Positions 26,224 to 35,153 of a stretch of DNA of 64,000 bases are shown in pieces. Every line of letters begins with the position of its first letter. Positions within the stretch are counted from its first letter, which is position 1. Both the position numbers and the translations under genes were made by a program. The notes beneath the pieces were generated by a model, which had not been told where the DNA came from, did no database searches, and was given only the letters and a program-made list of their open reading frames with translations. This DNA comes from Streptomonospora nanhaiensis (GTDB lineage Bacteria; Actinomycetota; Actinomycetes; Streptosporangiales; Streptosporangiaceae), in contig NZ_JACCFO010000001.1 of the NCBI RefSeq assembly GCF_013410565.1, forward strand, positions 1,798,001 to 1,862,000. The letters run 5' to 3'.

Positions 26224-27782
26224 CAGCGCCCCCTCTCGGCGTCGTCGGCCGCGGCGGCGGTCCCGGGTTCGGGGTCGTCGGGGTCGGCCGTCGCACTCGG
26301 CAGGTTCTTCCACGGGAGAAGCGAGATCAGGATGCCGAGCACCAGGGCGGCCCCGGCCACACCCCATCCCGCCGTGAGCAGGAACCACGTCGGGTAGTCC
26401 TCGTAGTTGGACGCCAGCTCCGCGCGCAGGCTGTCGTACATCATGAAGCCGAGGACGATCGGCGTGACCACGCTCAGGGTGATGCGCCACCACCAGGTGA
26501 GGGCGACCACGGAGGTCTTGGCGGCGTGCGCCTCCAGCATGGGCAGGCGCCGCACGATCCAGGCCACCACGACGACCGACACCAGGCCCGCCAGCACGAT
26601 GCCGTACTGGTTGATGAAGTGGTCGGCGGCGTCGAGGATGTAGAGGCCCTGGTTGGTGGGGAAGAGCAGGATCGACACCGCGGCGGTCACACCGCCCACC
26701 AGCAGGGCGGCGGGCACACGGCGCATGCCCAGGCGGTCCTGCACCGCCGACACCACGACCTGCACGATGCTGATCAGCGAGGTCAGGCCGGCGATCACCA
26801 GCGACACGAAGAACAGCACGCCGAACAGCGCGGCGCCGAACGGCAGGTTGGAGATGATCTGCGGGAAGGCGACGAACGCCAGGCCGATGCCGCTGGTGGC
26901 GACCTCGTCCACCGGCACCCCGCTGGCCACGGCCATGAAGCCCAGGGTGGCGAACACACCGATGCCGGCGAGGATCTCGAACGAGCTGTTGGCGAACCCG
27001 GCCACCATGGCCGACCCGGTGAGGTCGGATCGGCGGCGCAGGTAGGACGAGTAGGTGATCATGATGCCGAACCCGACCGACAGCGAGAAGAAGATCTGGC
27101 CGTAGGCGGCCACCCACACGCTGCCGTCGGTGATGGCCGACCAGTCGGGCGCGAACAGCGCGTCGAGGCCCACCTCAGCGCCGTCCAGGAACAGGGCCTG
27201 CACCACCAGGATCGCGAACAGCACGCCCAGCAGCGGGATGAAGATGCGGTTGGCCCATTCGATGCCGCGCCGCACACCCAGCACCAGGATGACCAGGACG
27301 ACGATCCACACCCCCACCAGCGGCCACAGCACGCCGGGGACGTAGCCGGTGATGGCGCCGGGGGCCTCCGAGACCTGGAGGAAGTCCTGGAACAGGAACG
27401 CGTCGGGGTCCTCGCCCCACGCCTGGGTCAGGGAGAACCAGGCGTAGCAGGCGCCCCACGCGACGATGACGGCGTAGTACACCGCGATCACGAAGGAGAT
27501 GGCGACCTGCCACCAGCCCAGCGCCTCGGTGGGCCGCGACATCCGGCGGAACGACGCCGGCGCCGAGCCGCGGAAGCGGTGCCCGATCGCGTATTCCATG
27601 ATGAGCAGCGGGATGCCGGCGGTCAGCAGTGCCACGAGGTAGGGCACCAGGAAGGCGCCGCCGCCGTTCTCGTAGGCGATGTAGGGGAACCGCCAGATGT
27701 TGCCCAGTCCCACAGCGGATCCGATCGCCGCGAGCAGGAAGCCCGTGCGGGACCCCCACTGCTCGCGGTGCTCTTGTGCCAT
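26223..27782 (-). CDS. metP: MetP-type sodium:neurotransmitter symporter family
   Basis: A 519-residue membrane protein of the NSS (LeuT-fold) family with about 11-12 helices. The first helix carries the hallmark GFLLAAIGSAVGLGNIWRFP that binds sodium and substrate, and GGGAFLVPYL follows. The small partner gene overlapping its end makes a MetPS-type methionine/alanine uptake system the best call, though the substrate is inferred. AGGAG lies 7 bases before the ATG. Its leader contains two hairpins. Confidence 0.85.
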   Translation of the reverse strand: MAQEHREQWGSRTGFLLAAIGSAVGLGNIWRFPYIAYENGGGAFLVPYLVALLTAGIPLLIMEYAIGHRFRGSAPASFRRMSRPTEALGWWQVAISFVIAVYYAVIVAWGACYAWFSLTQAWGEDPDAFLFQDFLQVSEAPGAITGYVPGVLWPLVGVWIVVLVILVLGVRRGIEWANRIFIPLLGVLFAILVVQALFLDGAEVGLDALFAPDWSAITDGSVWVAAYGQIFFSLSVGFGIMITYSSYLRRRSDLTGSAMVAGFANSSFEILAGIGVFATLGFMAVASGVPVDEVATSGIGLAFVAFPQIISNLPFGAALFGVLFFVSLVIAGLTSLISIVQVVVSAVQDRLGMRRVPAALLVGGVTAAVSILLFPTNQGLYILDAADHFINQYGIVLAGLVSVVVVAWIVRRLPMLEAHAAKTSVVALTWWWRITLSVVTPIVLGFMMYDSLRAELASNYEDYPTWFLLTAGWGVAGAALVLGILISLLPWKNLPSATADPDDPEPGTAAAADDAERGR

Positions 27783-28268
27783 CTGAAGCTCCTGCCTTTC
27801 TGGCCCGGGGGCGGTCGGGCGGGCCAAACCGGCCCATTAACCGCGCCGCAACACGGATGCGGCGCGATCGGACACGTTAGCGGACACACCGTGCTCGGCG
27901 CGCCCCCACCTGCGGGCTTGCGATCGTGCCCCGCCCCCTACCCCGGTCCAGGCGTTTGGCACCGACCGCAACGGGCGGCCGCGACCGCGCCGAAACCACC
28001 GAGGGAACGGAGGCGGACGCGGTGCCGCGGGCGTTTGGCTCGATTCGCGGCGCCGTCCGGAGGGCGGCTGAGGAGGCCGGGGAGCGCGCGGGTGGACGAC
28101 GCGCACCAGGCGTTCGCCCCGGCGCGCGGGCGCCGCCGCGGCCTGGCAGAAACCCGGCGGCATCTGGCCGTCCGGCCACTCCCCCGGTCGCGGGCCGCGC
28201 TTCTACGGTCGTGACCCACGGGGGCGCGAGCGCGTCCCGCGACCGTTCGAAGGAGGCCGGACTCCACC
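27783..28268. other. Divergent intergenic region, 486 bp
   Basis: Leftward it holds the metP leader with two hairpins: GGGCC-N5-GGCCC (27821-27835) and an 8-bp stem with a 7-base loop (27843-27865). No known SAM riboswitch consensus was found. The remainder up to the DUF6010 gene is GC-rich with no coding signature on either strand. Confidence 0.5.
27843..27865 (-). promoter_or_regulatory. Leader hairpin of metP
   Basis: GCGCCGCA and TGCGGCGC form a perfect 8-bp stem about 60 bases upstream of the metP start. With the smaller hairpin at 27821-27835 it could control read-through; evidence is structural only. Confidence 0.3.
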
Positions 28269-28790
28269 ATGTTGACCGTCGTCGCCCCGATCGTGATCGG
28301 GCTGGTCTACGCCGCCCTGAACTCCCTCATCGCCGAGCCGCACCGCAGGCGCTTCAACGCGGTGTTCGTCGCCGGCGCCGGGGCCGCCTACCTGAGCGGC
28401 GGCGGGTTCGGCCCGCTGGAGCTGGCGTTCACGGCGGTGGCGACCTACTGCGCCTACCGGGGCCTGGACTCCTGGGCGTGGATCGGGGTCGCCTGGCTGC
28501 TGCACACGGTGTGGGACGCCCTGCACCACCTCTACGGCAACCCGATCCTGCCGTTCGCCGAGCACTCCTCGCTGGGCTGCGCGATCTGCGATCCGGTCAT
28601 CGCCCTGTGGTGCTTCGCCGGAGGTCCCTCAGTGGCCGACCTCGCGCGCTCGGCCGCGGCGCGGCTGCGTCCGCGCGCCCGCCGGGGCGGCTCGCCCGGC
28701 GGCGCCGGCGCCTCCGGCGCGCCCGGTGCGGCCGCGCCGGAGGCCGGCGGCGCCCCCGGCGCCGAGCACCCGGCCGGCGCCGCCGGGTAG
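28269..28790 (+). CDS. DUF6010 family membrane protein
   Basis: A 173-residue protein whose first 115 residues hold three to four membrane helices with the DUF6010 pattern (LTVVAPIVIGLVYAALNSL, then ELAFTAVATYCAYRGLDSW and HTVWDALHHLYGNPILPF). The His residues near HHLYG and the CAICD pair could bind a metal. The last 50 residues are Ala/Gly/Pro low complexity. GAAGGAGG precedes the ATG. Function unknown. Confidence 0.8.
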   Translation: MLTVVAPIVIGLVYAALNSLIAEPHRRRFNAVFVAGAGAAYLSGGGFGPLELAFTAVATYCAYRGLDSWAWIGVAWLLHTVWDALHHLYGNPILPFAEHSSLGCAICDPVIALWCFAGGPSVADLARSAAARLRPRARRGGSPGGAGASGAPGAAAPEAGGAPGAEHPAGAAG

Positions 28791-28814
28791 CGCCGCTCCG
28801 CGCGGCCGGCCGCC

Positions 28815-29576
28815 TCAGCCCTCGGCCAGCGCCTCGACCACCGCCCGCTCCACCGGGGTGGGCTCGGCCGCCTCCAGGTCGAGTTCGCCCACGGGCAGCA
28901 GCGGCGGCTGGGCCAGGAACCGGGGCGTGGTGCCCCGGTGCGGCTGGGCCGCGTGCACCAGGAACGGGTGGCACAGGAAGACGTCGCCGGCCTCGCCCGT
29001 GGCCAGCGCCTCGGGACGGCCCTCGCCGGCCGCGACCGCCGCCCCGCACAGCTCGAACCACTCGCGGCCCTCGTCGCCGGCCTCGGCCAGCAGCGGCGGG
29101 ACGTCGCGGTGGGAGCCCACCCGGATCCGGGTGGGCGCGTCGTCGGGGCCGACATCGGAGAACAGGAAGAGCATCAGCAGCGCCCGCCCGCGCGAGCGCA
29201 GGTTGACGCGGCCCTCCCCCCGGGCGCCGCCGAACGAGGCGTCCAGGTGCCAGCCGTCGTCGCCGGGCGGCTCGTCGCTGGGGAAGCGCACCGGGAAGGT
29301 GCCCAGTCCCAGGGGCGCGCGCCAGCGGCCCGCTCCCACCAGCCGGTCGTAGGCGGCGTGCAGCGCGGGGGTGTTGGCGGCCTCCACGAACGGGGCGCTG
29401 TGGTAGCCGCCCAGCCGCACCACGGGGCGGGTCCAGGTGGCGGGGTCGTCGGGGTCGCAGCCGGTGTCGGCCCACAGTTCGGCCCGGCCGCGGTCGGCGA
29501 GGGCGCGGGGGAACGCACCCCGCACCGCGACGAACCCGTCCGCCACGAACGACGCGATCTCGCGCTCGGTCAGCAC
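28815..29576 (-). CDS. Phytanoyl-CoA dioxygenase (PhyH) family protein
   Basis: A 253-residue Fe(II)/2-oxoglutarate dioxygenase. The iron triad is visible as WHLDASF (His-x-Asp) and the distal His in HPFLVHAAQPHRG. An Arg nearby would hold the 2-oxoglutarate. The N-terminus LTEREIASFVADGFVAVRGAFP is typical of PhyH-like hydroxylases. The start is a GTG immediately after GGAGGAGGG; an overlapping ATG two bases earlier is out of frame. The substrate is unknown. Convergent with the DUF6010 gene. Confidence 0.85.
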   Translation of the reverse strand: MLTEREIASFVADGFVAVRGAFPRALADRGRAELWADTGCDPDDPATWTRPVVRLGGYHSAPFVEAANTPALHAAYDRLVGAGRWRAPLGLGTFPVRFPSDEPPGDDGWHLDASFGGARGEGRVNLRSRGRALLMLFLFSDVGPDDAPTRIRVGSHRDVPPLLAEAGDEGREWFELCGAAVAAGEGRPEALATGEAGDVFLCHPFLVHAAQPHRGTTPRFLAQPPLLPVGELDLEAAEPTPVERAVVEALAEG

Positions 29577-29851
29577 ATGCCCTCCTCCTCGGGCGCCTGG
29601 GCGCGCCCGCTCCACGGCCGTGGGACGCCGCCCACCCTCGCCAACGCGCGCGGCGGCCCGCAACGGGTTTTCGCGCCCGGCCCGGCGGCGGGCGCGGCGG
29701 CCGGGTGCCCGTCCGCGCGGTGGTGAAAGGCGCGGAACCGGTGCGCTGCGGCGCGTCCAGGTGGGCTAACGTGGTTCGGCCCGATCTGTGCCTGGTTCGT
29801 ACCGCCCGCCCGGCGGTCCCGGCCGCGGGCGGAAGCGGTGCGGAGGAGTCC

Positions 29852-30946
29852 ATGGGAGCGGACAGGGAGCCCGGAGCCGAGTACGAGCGGATCTACTCGG
29901 CCGCGGCCCGCATGCTGTGGGCGCAGCCCACCATGCGCTGGCACGGCGCGGACTGGCCCGCCGAGCGCCGCGCGGCCTGGCGCGACCTGGAGGCCGAACT
30001 CCGCGCCCTGCCGCCCGCCCCCGAGGAGCCCGGCGCGCCCTCCGACCCGGCCCGCCACCTGCTGGTCCGGCGGACCGCCGACGACCGGCCGCTGCCGCTC
30101 GCCGCCGCCGCGCGGGAGTGGCGGGAGCGGCTGCGCGCCGGAGGCCACGTCCGCCACCCCCAGGACCTCCTGCTCGACGTGCCCGAACTGCGGGACACCC
30201 CGGTGTTCCCGCCGGGGGTCGGCCTGCTGTGCGCGTCGGGCTGGGTCACCGGGCCGGCCTCCCTCCTGGCGGAGCTGGACCACCGGCTGGCCCCGGGCAC
30301 CCCGGCCTGCGTGGTCGGCCCCGAGGCGCGGGAGCTGTCGTCGGCCCTGCACGCGGCGGCCGACCGCCTGCGGGCGCCCTTCGGCGCCCCGGCCGTCACC
30401 CCCCACCCCGCCGACGCGCCCTGGATCGGCGGCGCGCCCGCCGCCGCGGAACCCCCGGCCCCCCACCGGCTCGACCGCCTGCGCCGGGCCGCCCGGCGCG
30501 CCGCCGAGGAGGTCCCCACCCGCGAGCGCTGGCGCGCCGAGCGGGAGGTCGCCGTGGACCCCGACGTGGTCGACGCGGCGGAGGCGCTGGTGCGCGTCCT
30601 CGACGGCGACCCCGCGGCGGCGCGCGACCCGCGCCCCGACCCGGGGCGGTCGCTGCTGTGCCGGGGGGAGCCGGCGCCCTTCGGCGAGGAGGCGCGCGCC
30701 TGGCGCGCCCTCCTGGAGGCCGAGCCCGCGCCGCGCGCCCCCGAGCCGGGCGAGGTGTTCCAGCCGCCCACGGCCGAGCGGCGCTGGAAGGCGATGTCGC
30801 GCGCGGTGGCCGAGGTCGCGGCCGAGATGCTGGACGAGCTGGCCGCCCGCCTGGCCCCGGGCCGGGCCGCGGACGCCGTGCGCTTCGACGCCTACCCCTT
30901 CGCGCTGACGGTCCGGGAGTTCACCGTCCTCCTCCGGCGCCTGTGA
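29852..30946 (+). CDS. Protein of unknown function (364 residues)
   Basis: I recognise no domain. The protein is rich in Ala, Arg, Pro and Glu; residues 1-90 are mainly helical. A segment near residues 120-165 (GVGLLCASGWVTGPASLLAELDH in part) looks like alternating strands and helices. The last 60 residues form a helical part ending in YPFALTVREFTVLLRRL. CGGAGGAG is 5 bases before the ATG. A glycosyltransferase gene begins 52 bases downstream in the same direction, so they may form an operon. Confidence 0.65.
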   Translation: MGADREPGAEYERIYSAAARMLWAQPTMRWHGADWPAERRAAWRDLEAELRALPPAPEEPGAPSDPARHLLVRRTADDRPLPLAAAAREWRERLRAGGHVRHPQDLLLDVPELRDTPVFPPGVGLLCASGWVTGPASLLAELDHRLAPGTPACVVGPEARELSSALHAAADRLRAPFGAPAVTPHPADAPWIGGAPAAAEPPAPHRLDRLRRAARRAAEEVPTRERWRAEREVAVDPDVVDAAEALVRVLDGDPAAARDPRPDPGRSLLCRGEPAPFGEEARAWRALLEAEPAPRAPEPGEVFQPPTAERRWKAMSRAVAEVAAEMLDELAARLAPGRAADAVRFDAYPFALTVREFTVLLRRL

Positions 30947-30998
30947 CCGCAGGCGTGCTCCCCACCCACCCCATCGGCACCGAACGGACGACACCACA

Positions 30999-32570
30999 GT
31001 GGCGAGGTTCCTCTTCCTCCTGCATGTCGGAGGGCCCTACGACGGAGGGGTCATCACCAACATCCGTCTGACCGAGAGCCTGGCGGCCCAGGGCCACGAG
31101 GTCACGGTGCTGTGCCCCGAACCGACCGTGGAGCACAAGGGGGTGCGGGTCGTCGAGCTCACCCCCGACCGGCTTCCCGCGGAGGTCGCGGCGGGCATCG
31201 CCGCCCTCGAACCCCCGGTCAACCGGTTCTCGCCCGCCATCGTGGAGCACTTCCGGGACCGCTCGCCGGCGGACCTCGGGCTGCCCGAGGGCGAGGACGC
31301 CTTCGACGCCATCGTCGGCTACGCCGACATGACCGGTCCGGCGGCCGCCGAGCTGCGCGACCGCTTCTACCGCTCGGCGAAGGTCGTCAACCACATCACA
31401 TTCGATCCGCTGCCGGTCCTGCGCGCGGCCGGGAACGAGGAACTCGGCCTCCACCGGGCGCAGCGCCACGCGGTGTCCTTCGCCGCCGCCGACCTGGTCC
31501 TCGGCCAGGGGCCGAAGGCCGCCGCCGACGCGCGGCGCCTCATGACCGGAGCCCGCGGCGCGGCGATGCTGCCGCCCACCCACCAGTACATCCCCGGAAT
31601 GGCGGTCAGCCGAGCGGCGCACACGCCGCCGCGCGCCGGCGAACCGCTCCGCCTGCTGATGCTGGGGCGCACGGCCGACCCCAACAAGGGCGCCGCCGAG
31701 GTGGCCGCGGCCCTGCGCCTCATGCACGCGATGGGCTACCGCGAGGTCCACCTCACCCTTATGGGGGTCCAGGAGGGCGAGCGCGCGGAGGTCGAGGAGG
31801 CGATGCGCCTCCACTACGGGCCGTCCTGGGAGGCGGCCATCGAGGTGAAGGACTTCACCACGGACCGGCGCGAGGTGGAGCGCGCGATCGCCGAGTCCCA
31901 CGTCCTGGTGGTGGCCACCCGCAACGAGTCGCTGGGGCTGGTGAGCGCGGAGTACGCCGCTGTGGGCAAGCCCCTGGTCATCGCCCCGGGCGACGGCAAC
32001 GGGTTCGCCGCGTTCCTCCAGGACACCGCGCGCGTCCCGCGCGCGCTCGGCGCCTACGCGGTCGTCGACGACTCCGGGAGCATCGACCTGAGCGGTGCGG
32101 TCATGGGCGCGGCGCCGCCCACGGGAGCCATGCGCCACGAGGTGATCGCCGAGCGCCTGATGGCCGTCGCCGACAACTACCCGGCCTACCTGGGGGCCTC
32201 CCTCCGCGTGCGCGACGTCCTGGCGCACTACACCTCCGAGCACGCCGCGCTCAGTGTGGCGGACGCGGTGGAGCGCCTCCGCGCCGGCGACCTGCGGCAC
32301 ACCAAGCAGGGCGCCGACGCGGCGGTGCTGGCCGTGTCCGAGGCCGAGATCCTGACGGGGGTCCCCGTGGACCGCAGGGGCAGGGCGCTGCTGCTCTCCC
32401 CGGGGCGGCCCGCCGCCGACGCGCCGGATGCGGCCGATCCGGCCCTGGGCGCCGCGCGGGGCGTGCGCGCCGGGCTCGGGCGAAGGCCCAAGGTGTCGCT
32501 GGTGAAGCCCGAACGCCGCGCCCCGTCGAACCGCCCGCCGGGGCGGCGGCCGGGCCAGGGTGCGGGGTAG
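30999..32570 (+). CDS. Glycosyltransferase family 4-like protein
   Basis: A 523-residue GT-B glycosyltransferase. The acceptor domain starts FLFLLHVGGPYDGGVITNIR, with the GG loop typical of GT4. The donor domain begins RLLMLGRTADPNKG near residue 225 and contains ATRNESLGLVSAEYAA, the E-x7-E motif, near 310. The C-terminal 90 residues are Pro/Arg/Ala-rich and probably unstructured. Donor and acceptor are unknown. The start is a GTG with only a weak GGAC upstream; coupling to the preceding gene is possible. Confidence 0.8.
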   Translation: MARFLFLLHVGGPYDGGVITNIRLTESLAAQGHEVTVLCPEPTVEHKGVRVVELTPDRLPAEVAAGIAALEPPVNRFSPAIVEHFRDRSPADLGLPEGEDAFDAIVGYADMTGPAAAELRDRFYRSAKVVNHITFDPLPVLRAAGNEELGLHRAQRHAVSFAAADLVLGQGPKAAADARRLMTGARGAAMLPPTHQYIPGMAVSRAAHTPPRAGEPLRLLMLGRTADPNKGAAEVAAALRLMHAMGYREVHLTLMGVQEGERAEVEEAMRLHYGPSWEAAIEVKDFTTDRREVERAIAESHVLVVATRNESLGLVSAEYAAVGKPLVIAPGDGNGFAAFLQDTARVPRALGAYAVVDDSGSIDLSGAVMGAAPPTGAMRHEVIAERLMAVADNYPAYLGASLRVRDVLAHYTSEHAALSVADAVERLRAGDLRHTKQGADAAVLAVSEAEILTGVPVDRRGRALLLSPGRPAADAPDAADPALGAARGVRAGLGRRPKVSLVKPERRAPSNRPPGRRPGQGAG

Positions 32571-32873
32571 GGGCGCCGGGCGGGCTCGCACGGGGCGAGG
32601 GGGACGCGCGCCCCGCGCGGAAAACAGGAAACACCCCTTGCGGATCTTCCGGACAAATAAGTAAGGTTGCTTCCCATTACCAAGGGTGACGAAGCATGGC
32701 CAGATCCGTCATCGTGCACGCCGGGTCCGCGTCCTCCGCCCTCCGCCTCCGCGCGGACGGCCGCGGCGGCTCGGGCCGGGTCCGCACCCGTCCAGCAGGG
32801 CACCGGCTGTCCCGTGTCACCCCCGCTGCGGTCCCACCGCATGCGGGGCAACCGGCGCCCGGAACGGTCCCCC
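32571..32873. other. Intergenic region before the GH16 gene, 303 bp
   Basis: The AT-richer stretch 32630-32690 holds the promoter listed separately. An open frame beginning ATG at 32696 runs into the GH16 gene in another frame, but it has weak codon bias and I treat it as leader. Confidence 0.5.
32638..32667 (+). promoter_or_regulatory. Sigma-70-type promoter of the GH16 gene
   Basis: TTGCGG and TAAGGT with an 18-base spacer, in the only AT-rich stretch upstream. The implied leader is about 200 bases. Confidence 0.5.
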
Positions 32874-33785
32874 ATGAGTACAATGCCCCCCGGCTCCCTC
32901 CCCCGGCACCGCCGACGCGGACTCCGCGCCGCGGCCCTGGCCTGCGCGGCGGCGACCGCCGCCGCCGGACTGGCGGCCTCCGGCACACCCGCCGCACCCG
33001 CAGCGGCCCAGCCCGTCTCCGCCTTCGACGCCGACTCCGCCGCGCTCGTGTGGTCCGACGAGTTCAACGCGCCCGCCGGCACCGCGCCCGACCCCGGCAA
33101 GTGGACCGTCGAGGTCAACGGCGACGGCGGCGGCAACCAGGAACTCCAGTACTACGCCGACTCCCGCGACAACCTCGCCCACGACGGCGCGGGCAACATG
33201 GTGATCACCGCCCGCCAGGGCAACCCCGCCGGGTACCGGTGCCACTACGGCCCCTGCCAGTACACCTCGGGCCGGATGAACACCTCCGGGAAGTTCACCC
33301 ACGCCTACGGCCGGTTCGAGGCCCGCATCAAGATCCCCACCGGGCAGGGCGTCTGGCCGGCGTTCTGGATGCTGGGCGACGACCTCGGCCAGGTCGGCTG
33401 GCCCAACAGCGGCGAGATCGACATCATGGAGAACGTCGGCCACGAGCCCGCCACGGTCCACGGGTCCCTGCACGGCCCCGGCTACTCCGGCGGCAGCGCG
33501 GTGACCGGCTCCTACCACCACCCCCAGGGCTGGGCGTTCACCGACACCTTCCACACCTTCGCCGTGGAGTGGCGCCCCGACAGCATCACCTGGTTCGTCG
33601 ACGGGGTGGCCTACCAGACGTTCACCCCGGCCGACACCCGCGGCAACCCGTGGGTGTACGACCACCCGTTCTTCCTGATCCTCAACGTCGCCGTGGGCGG
33701 GCAGTGGCCCGGCCCGCCCGACGCGAGCACGCGGTTCCCGCAGGAGATGAAGATCGACTACGTGCGCGTCTACGACCTCGCCTGA
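32874..33785 (+). CDS. Secreted GH16 endo-beta-1,3-glucanase
   Basis: A 303-residue glycoside hydrolase family 16 enzyme (laminarinase type). Residues 1-45 are a signal peptide with an RHRRRGLR n-region, possibly Tat-type, and an AAAQP cleavage area. The mature part begins LVWSDEFN. Catalytic residues sit in SGEIDIMENVG (E-x-D-x-x-E), preceded by GVWPAFWMLG. It would hydrolyse beta-1,3-glucans such as laminarin or fungal wall glucan outside the cell. No carbohydrate-binding module is attached. A hairpin terminator follows. Confidence 0.92.
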   Translation: MSTMPPGSLPRHRRRGLRAAALACAAATAAAGLAASGTPAAPAAAQPVSAFDADSAALVWSDEFNAPAGTAPDPGKWTVEVNGDGGGNQELQYYADSRDNLAHDGAGNMVITARQGNPAGYRCHYGPCQYTSGRMNTSGKFTHAYGRFEARIKIPTGQGVWPAFWMLGDDLGQVGWPNSGEIDIMENVGHEPATVHGSLHGPGYSGGSAVTGSYHHPQGWAFTDTFHTFAVEWRPDSITWFVDGVAYQTFTPADTRGNPWVYDHPFFLILNVAVGGQWPGPPDASTRFPQEMKIDYVRVYDLA

Positions 33786-33797
33786 CGCCGCGCGCGG

Positions 33798-33827
33798 CCC
33801 GCCCCTCTCCCTGCCGGGAGGGGCGGG
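33798..33827 (+). terminator. Hairpin terminator of the GH16 gene
   Basis: CCCGCCCCTC and its complement are 10 bases apart, starting 13 bases after the stop codon. Confidence 0.65.
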
Positions 33828-33915
33828 TCCGAAGGACGGCGTCGGCGGGGGTGTGGCCGGGCCCCGCGCGGGTAGCGGGCCGCCCGACACCGCCGCCGAG
33901 ACCCGCGAGGCCGCC

Positions 33916-34419
33916 ATGACCGCTTCCCTCACCCGCCGACCCCCGTCGCGAGGCCGCGCGCTCGCCGGGCTCGCCGTCTTCCTGCTGGCCGTCGCGGCCG
34001 CCGCGCTGGTCGGCGTGCTCTCCGCGGCCGGCACCGCGCAGGAGTACGCGGCGCTGCGCCGGCCGGCCTGGGCACCGCCGTCGTGGGTCTTCGGCCCGGT
34101 CTGGACGGTGCTGTACGTGCTGATCGCGCTGGCCGGGTGGGACGTGTGGCGCCGGCGCGGCCTGCGCGGCGCGCCGCTGGCGCTGGGCCTGTTCGCGGCG
34201 CAACTGGTGCTCAACGCGGCCTGGACGCCGCTGTTCTTCGCCGCCGACCGGCGCGGCGCCGCGTTCGCGGTCATCGCGGCGCTGCTGGTGGTGCTGACCG
34301 CCACCGTCGCGGCCTTCTACCGCCGCAGCCGAATCGCGGCGCTGCTGCTGGTGCCCTACTGGGCGTGGACGGCGTTCGCCGCCGCGCTCAACCTGGCGGT
34401 GTGGCGGCTCAACGCCTGA
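33916..34419 (+). CDS. TspO/MBR family tryptophan-rich sensory protein
   Basis: A 167-residue membrane protein with five helices and the tryptophan-rich pattern of TspO. Visible motifs are RRPAWAPPSWVFGPVWT, GWDVWRRRG, QLVLNAAWTPLFF and YWAWTAFAAALNLAVWRLN. TspO proteins bind porphyrins and cholesterol-like ligands and take part in stress responses. The ATG is chosen because GAGG precedes it; a GTG 63 bases upstream is in frame but lacks a ribosome site. A TetR gene follows. Confidence 0.88.
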   Translation: MTASLTRRPPSRGRALAGLAVFLLAVAAAALVGVLSAAGTAQEYAALRRPAWAPPSWVFGPVWTVLYVLIALAGWDVWRRRGLRGAPLALGLFAAQLVLNAAWTPLFFAADRRGAAFAVIAALLVVLTATVAAFYRRSRIAALLLVPYWAWTAFAAALNLAVWRLNA

Positions 34420-34506
34420 GACGGGCCCCGCTCGGGCCCGTCCCCGCGCGGCGGGCCTGCGGGCGCCCTCATGTTCACCATCCGGTTAGGGTGTATGGTC
34501 GGCCGG

Positions 34507-35106
34507 GTGAGCACGCAGCCCCGCCGCACCAGCAAGGCCGAGCAGTCGGCGGCCACCCGGCGGCGGCTGCTCGACGCCGCCTTCGAGGAGTTCCACCGCC
34601 ATGGCCTGGCGGGCGGCCGTGTCGACCGGATCGCCGAACGGGCCGGTGCCAACAAGCGGCTCATCTACATCTACTTCGGCGACAAGGACGGCCTCTTCGA
34701 CGCCGTGGTGGCGCGCGACCTGGCGGGCCTGCTCGACGCCGTGCCGTTCACCCCCCGCGACCTGCCCGGCTACGCCGCCGCGCTGTTCGACCACCTGCAC
34801 GAGCGGCCCGCGGTGCTGCGGCTGCTGGCCTGGCGCAACCTGGAGCGCGGCGCGGCCGCCCCCGCCGAGGAGGAGTCCTACGGGCGCGCGGCGGCCGGAA
34901 TCGCCGGGGCCGCCGAGGCCGGGGACGTCGGCGGCGCCTTCGCGCCGGCCGACGTGCTCGCCTTCGTCCTCGCCCTGCTCCAGTCCTGGACGTGGGCGTC
35001 GCCGGCCCTGCGCCGCCTGGCCGGCCCCGACGACGACCCCGCGGTGCGCGACCGGCGCCGCCGCGCCCTGCGCGCGGCCGTGGCCCGGCTCACCGCCCCC
35101 GGCTGA
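34507..35106 (+). CDS. TetR family transcriptional regulator
   Basis: A 199-residue regulator with a TetR helix-turn-helix in residues 8-55 (RRRLLDAAFEEFHRHGLAGGRVDRIAERAGANKRLIYIYFGDKDGL in pieces) and a helical ligand domain with a TetR_C-like pattern. The start is set at a GTG; an ATG four codons earlier (34495) is possible and would be nearly leaderless after the local TAGGGT. Target unknown; the TspO gene is 87 bases upstream. Confidence 0.85.
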   Translation: MSTQPRRTSKAEQSAATRRRLLDAAFEEFHRHGLAGGRVDRIAERAGANKRLIYIYFGDKDGLFDAVVARDLAGLLDAVPFTPRDLPGYAAALFDHLHERPAVLRLLAWRNLERGAAAPAEEESYGRAAAGIAGAAEAGDVGGAFAPADVLAFVLALLQSWTWASPALRRLAGPDDDPAVRDRRRRALRAAVARLTAPG

Positions 35107-35109
35107 CCC

Positions 35110-35142
35110 GCGGCCCGGCGGACCGGGGGTCCGGGGGGCCGC
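35110..35142. terminator. Nested hairpin terminator between convergent genes
   Basis: An outer stem GCGGCCC/GGGCCGC encloses an inner perfect stem CGGACC-GGG-GGTCCG. It lies between the stop codons of the TetR gene and the leftward tctA gene. Confidence 0.6.
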
Positions 35143-35153
35143 CGCAGTCCGGC

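Noticed and set aside
27783-27900. SAM riboswitch upstream of the MetP-type transporter
   Set aside because: Neither the SAM-I nor the SAM-IV conserved core could be found; only two simple hairpins are present.
27926-28268. A gene in the divergent gap before the DUF6010 gene
   Set aside because: Open frames exist on both strands, but they are Arg/Pro/Gly-rich with no ribosome site and no third-position bias.
32650-32690. An iron box (IdeR/DtxR) in the GH16 upstream region
   Set aside because: Only half of the consensus fits (TAAGGTTGC); the second half does not match.
32696-32873. A possible small gene starting at an ATG before the GH16 gene
   Set aside because: Weak codon bias, no stop before the GH16 gene, no ribosome site of note and no known family.
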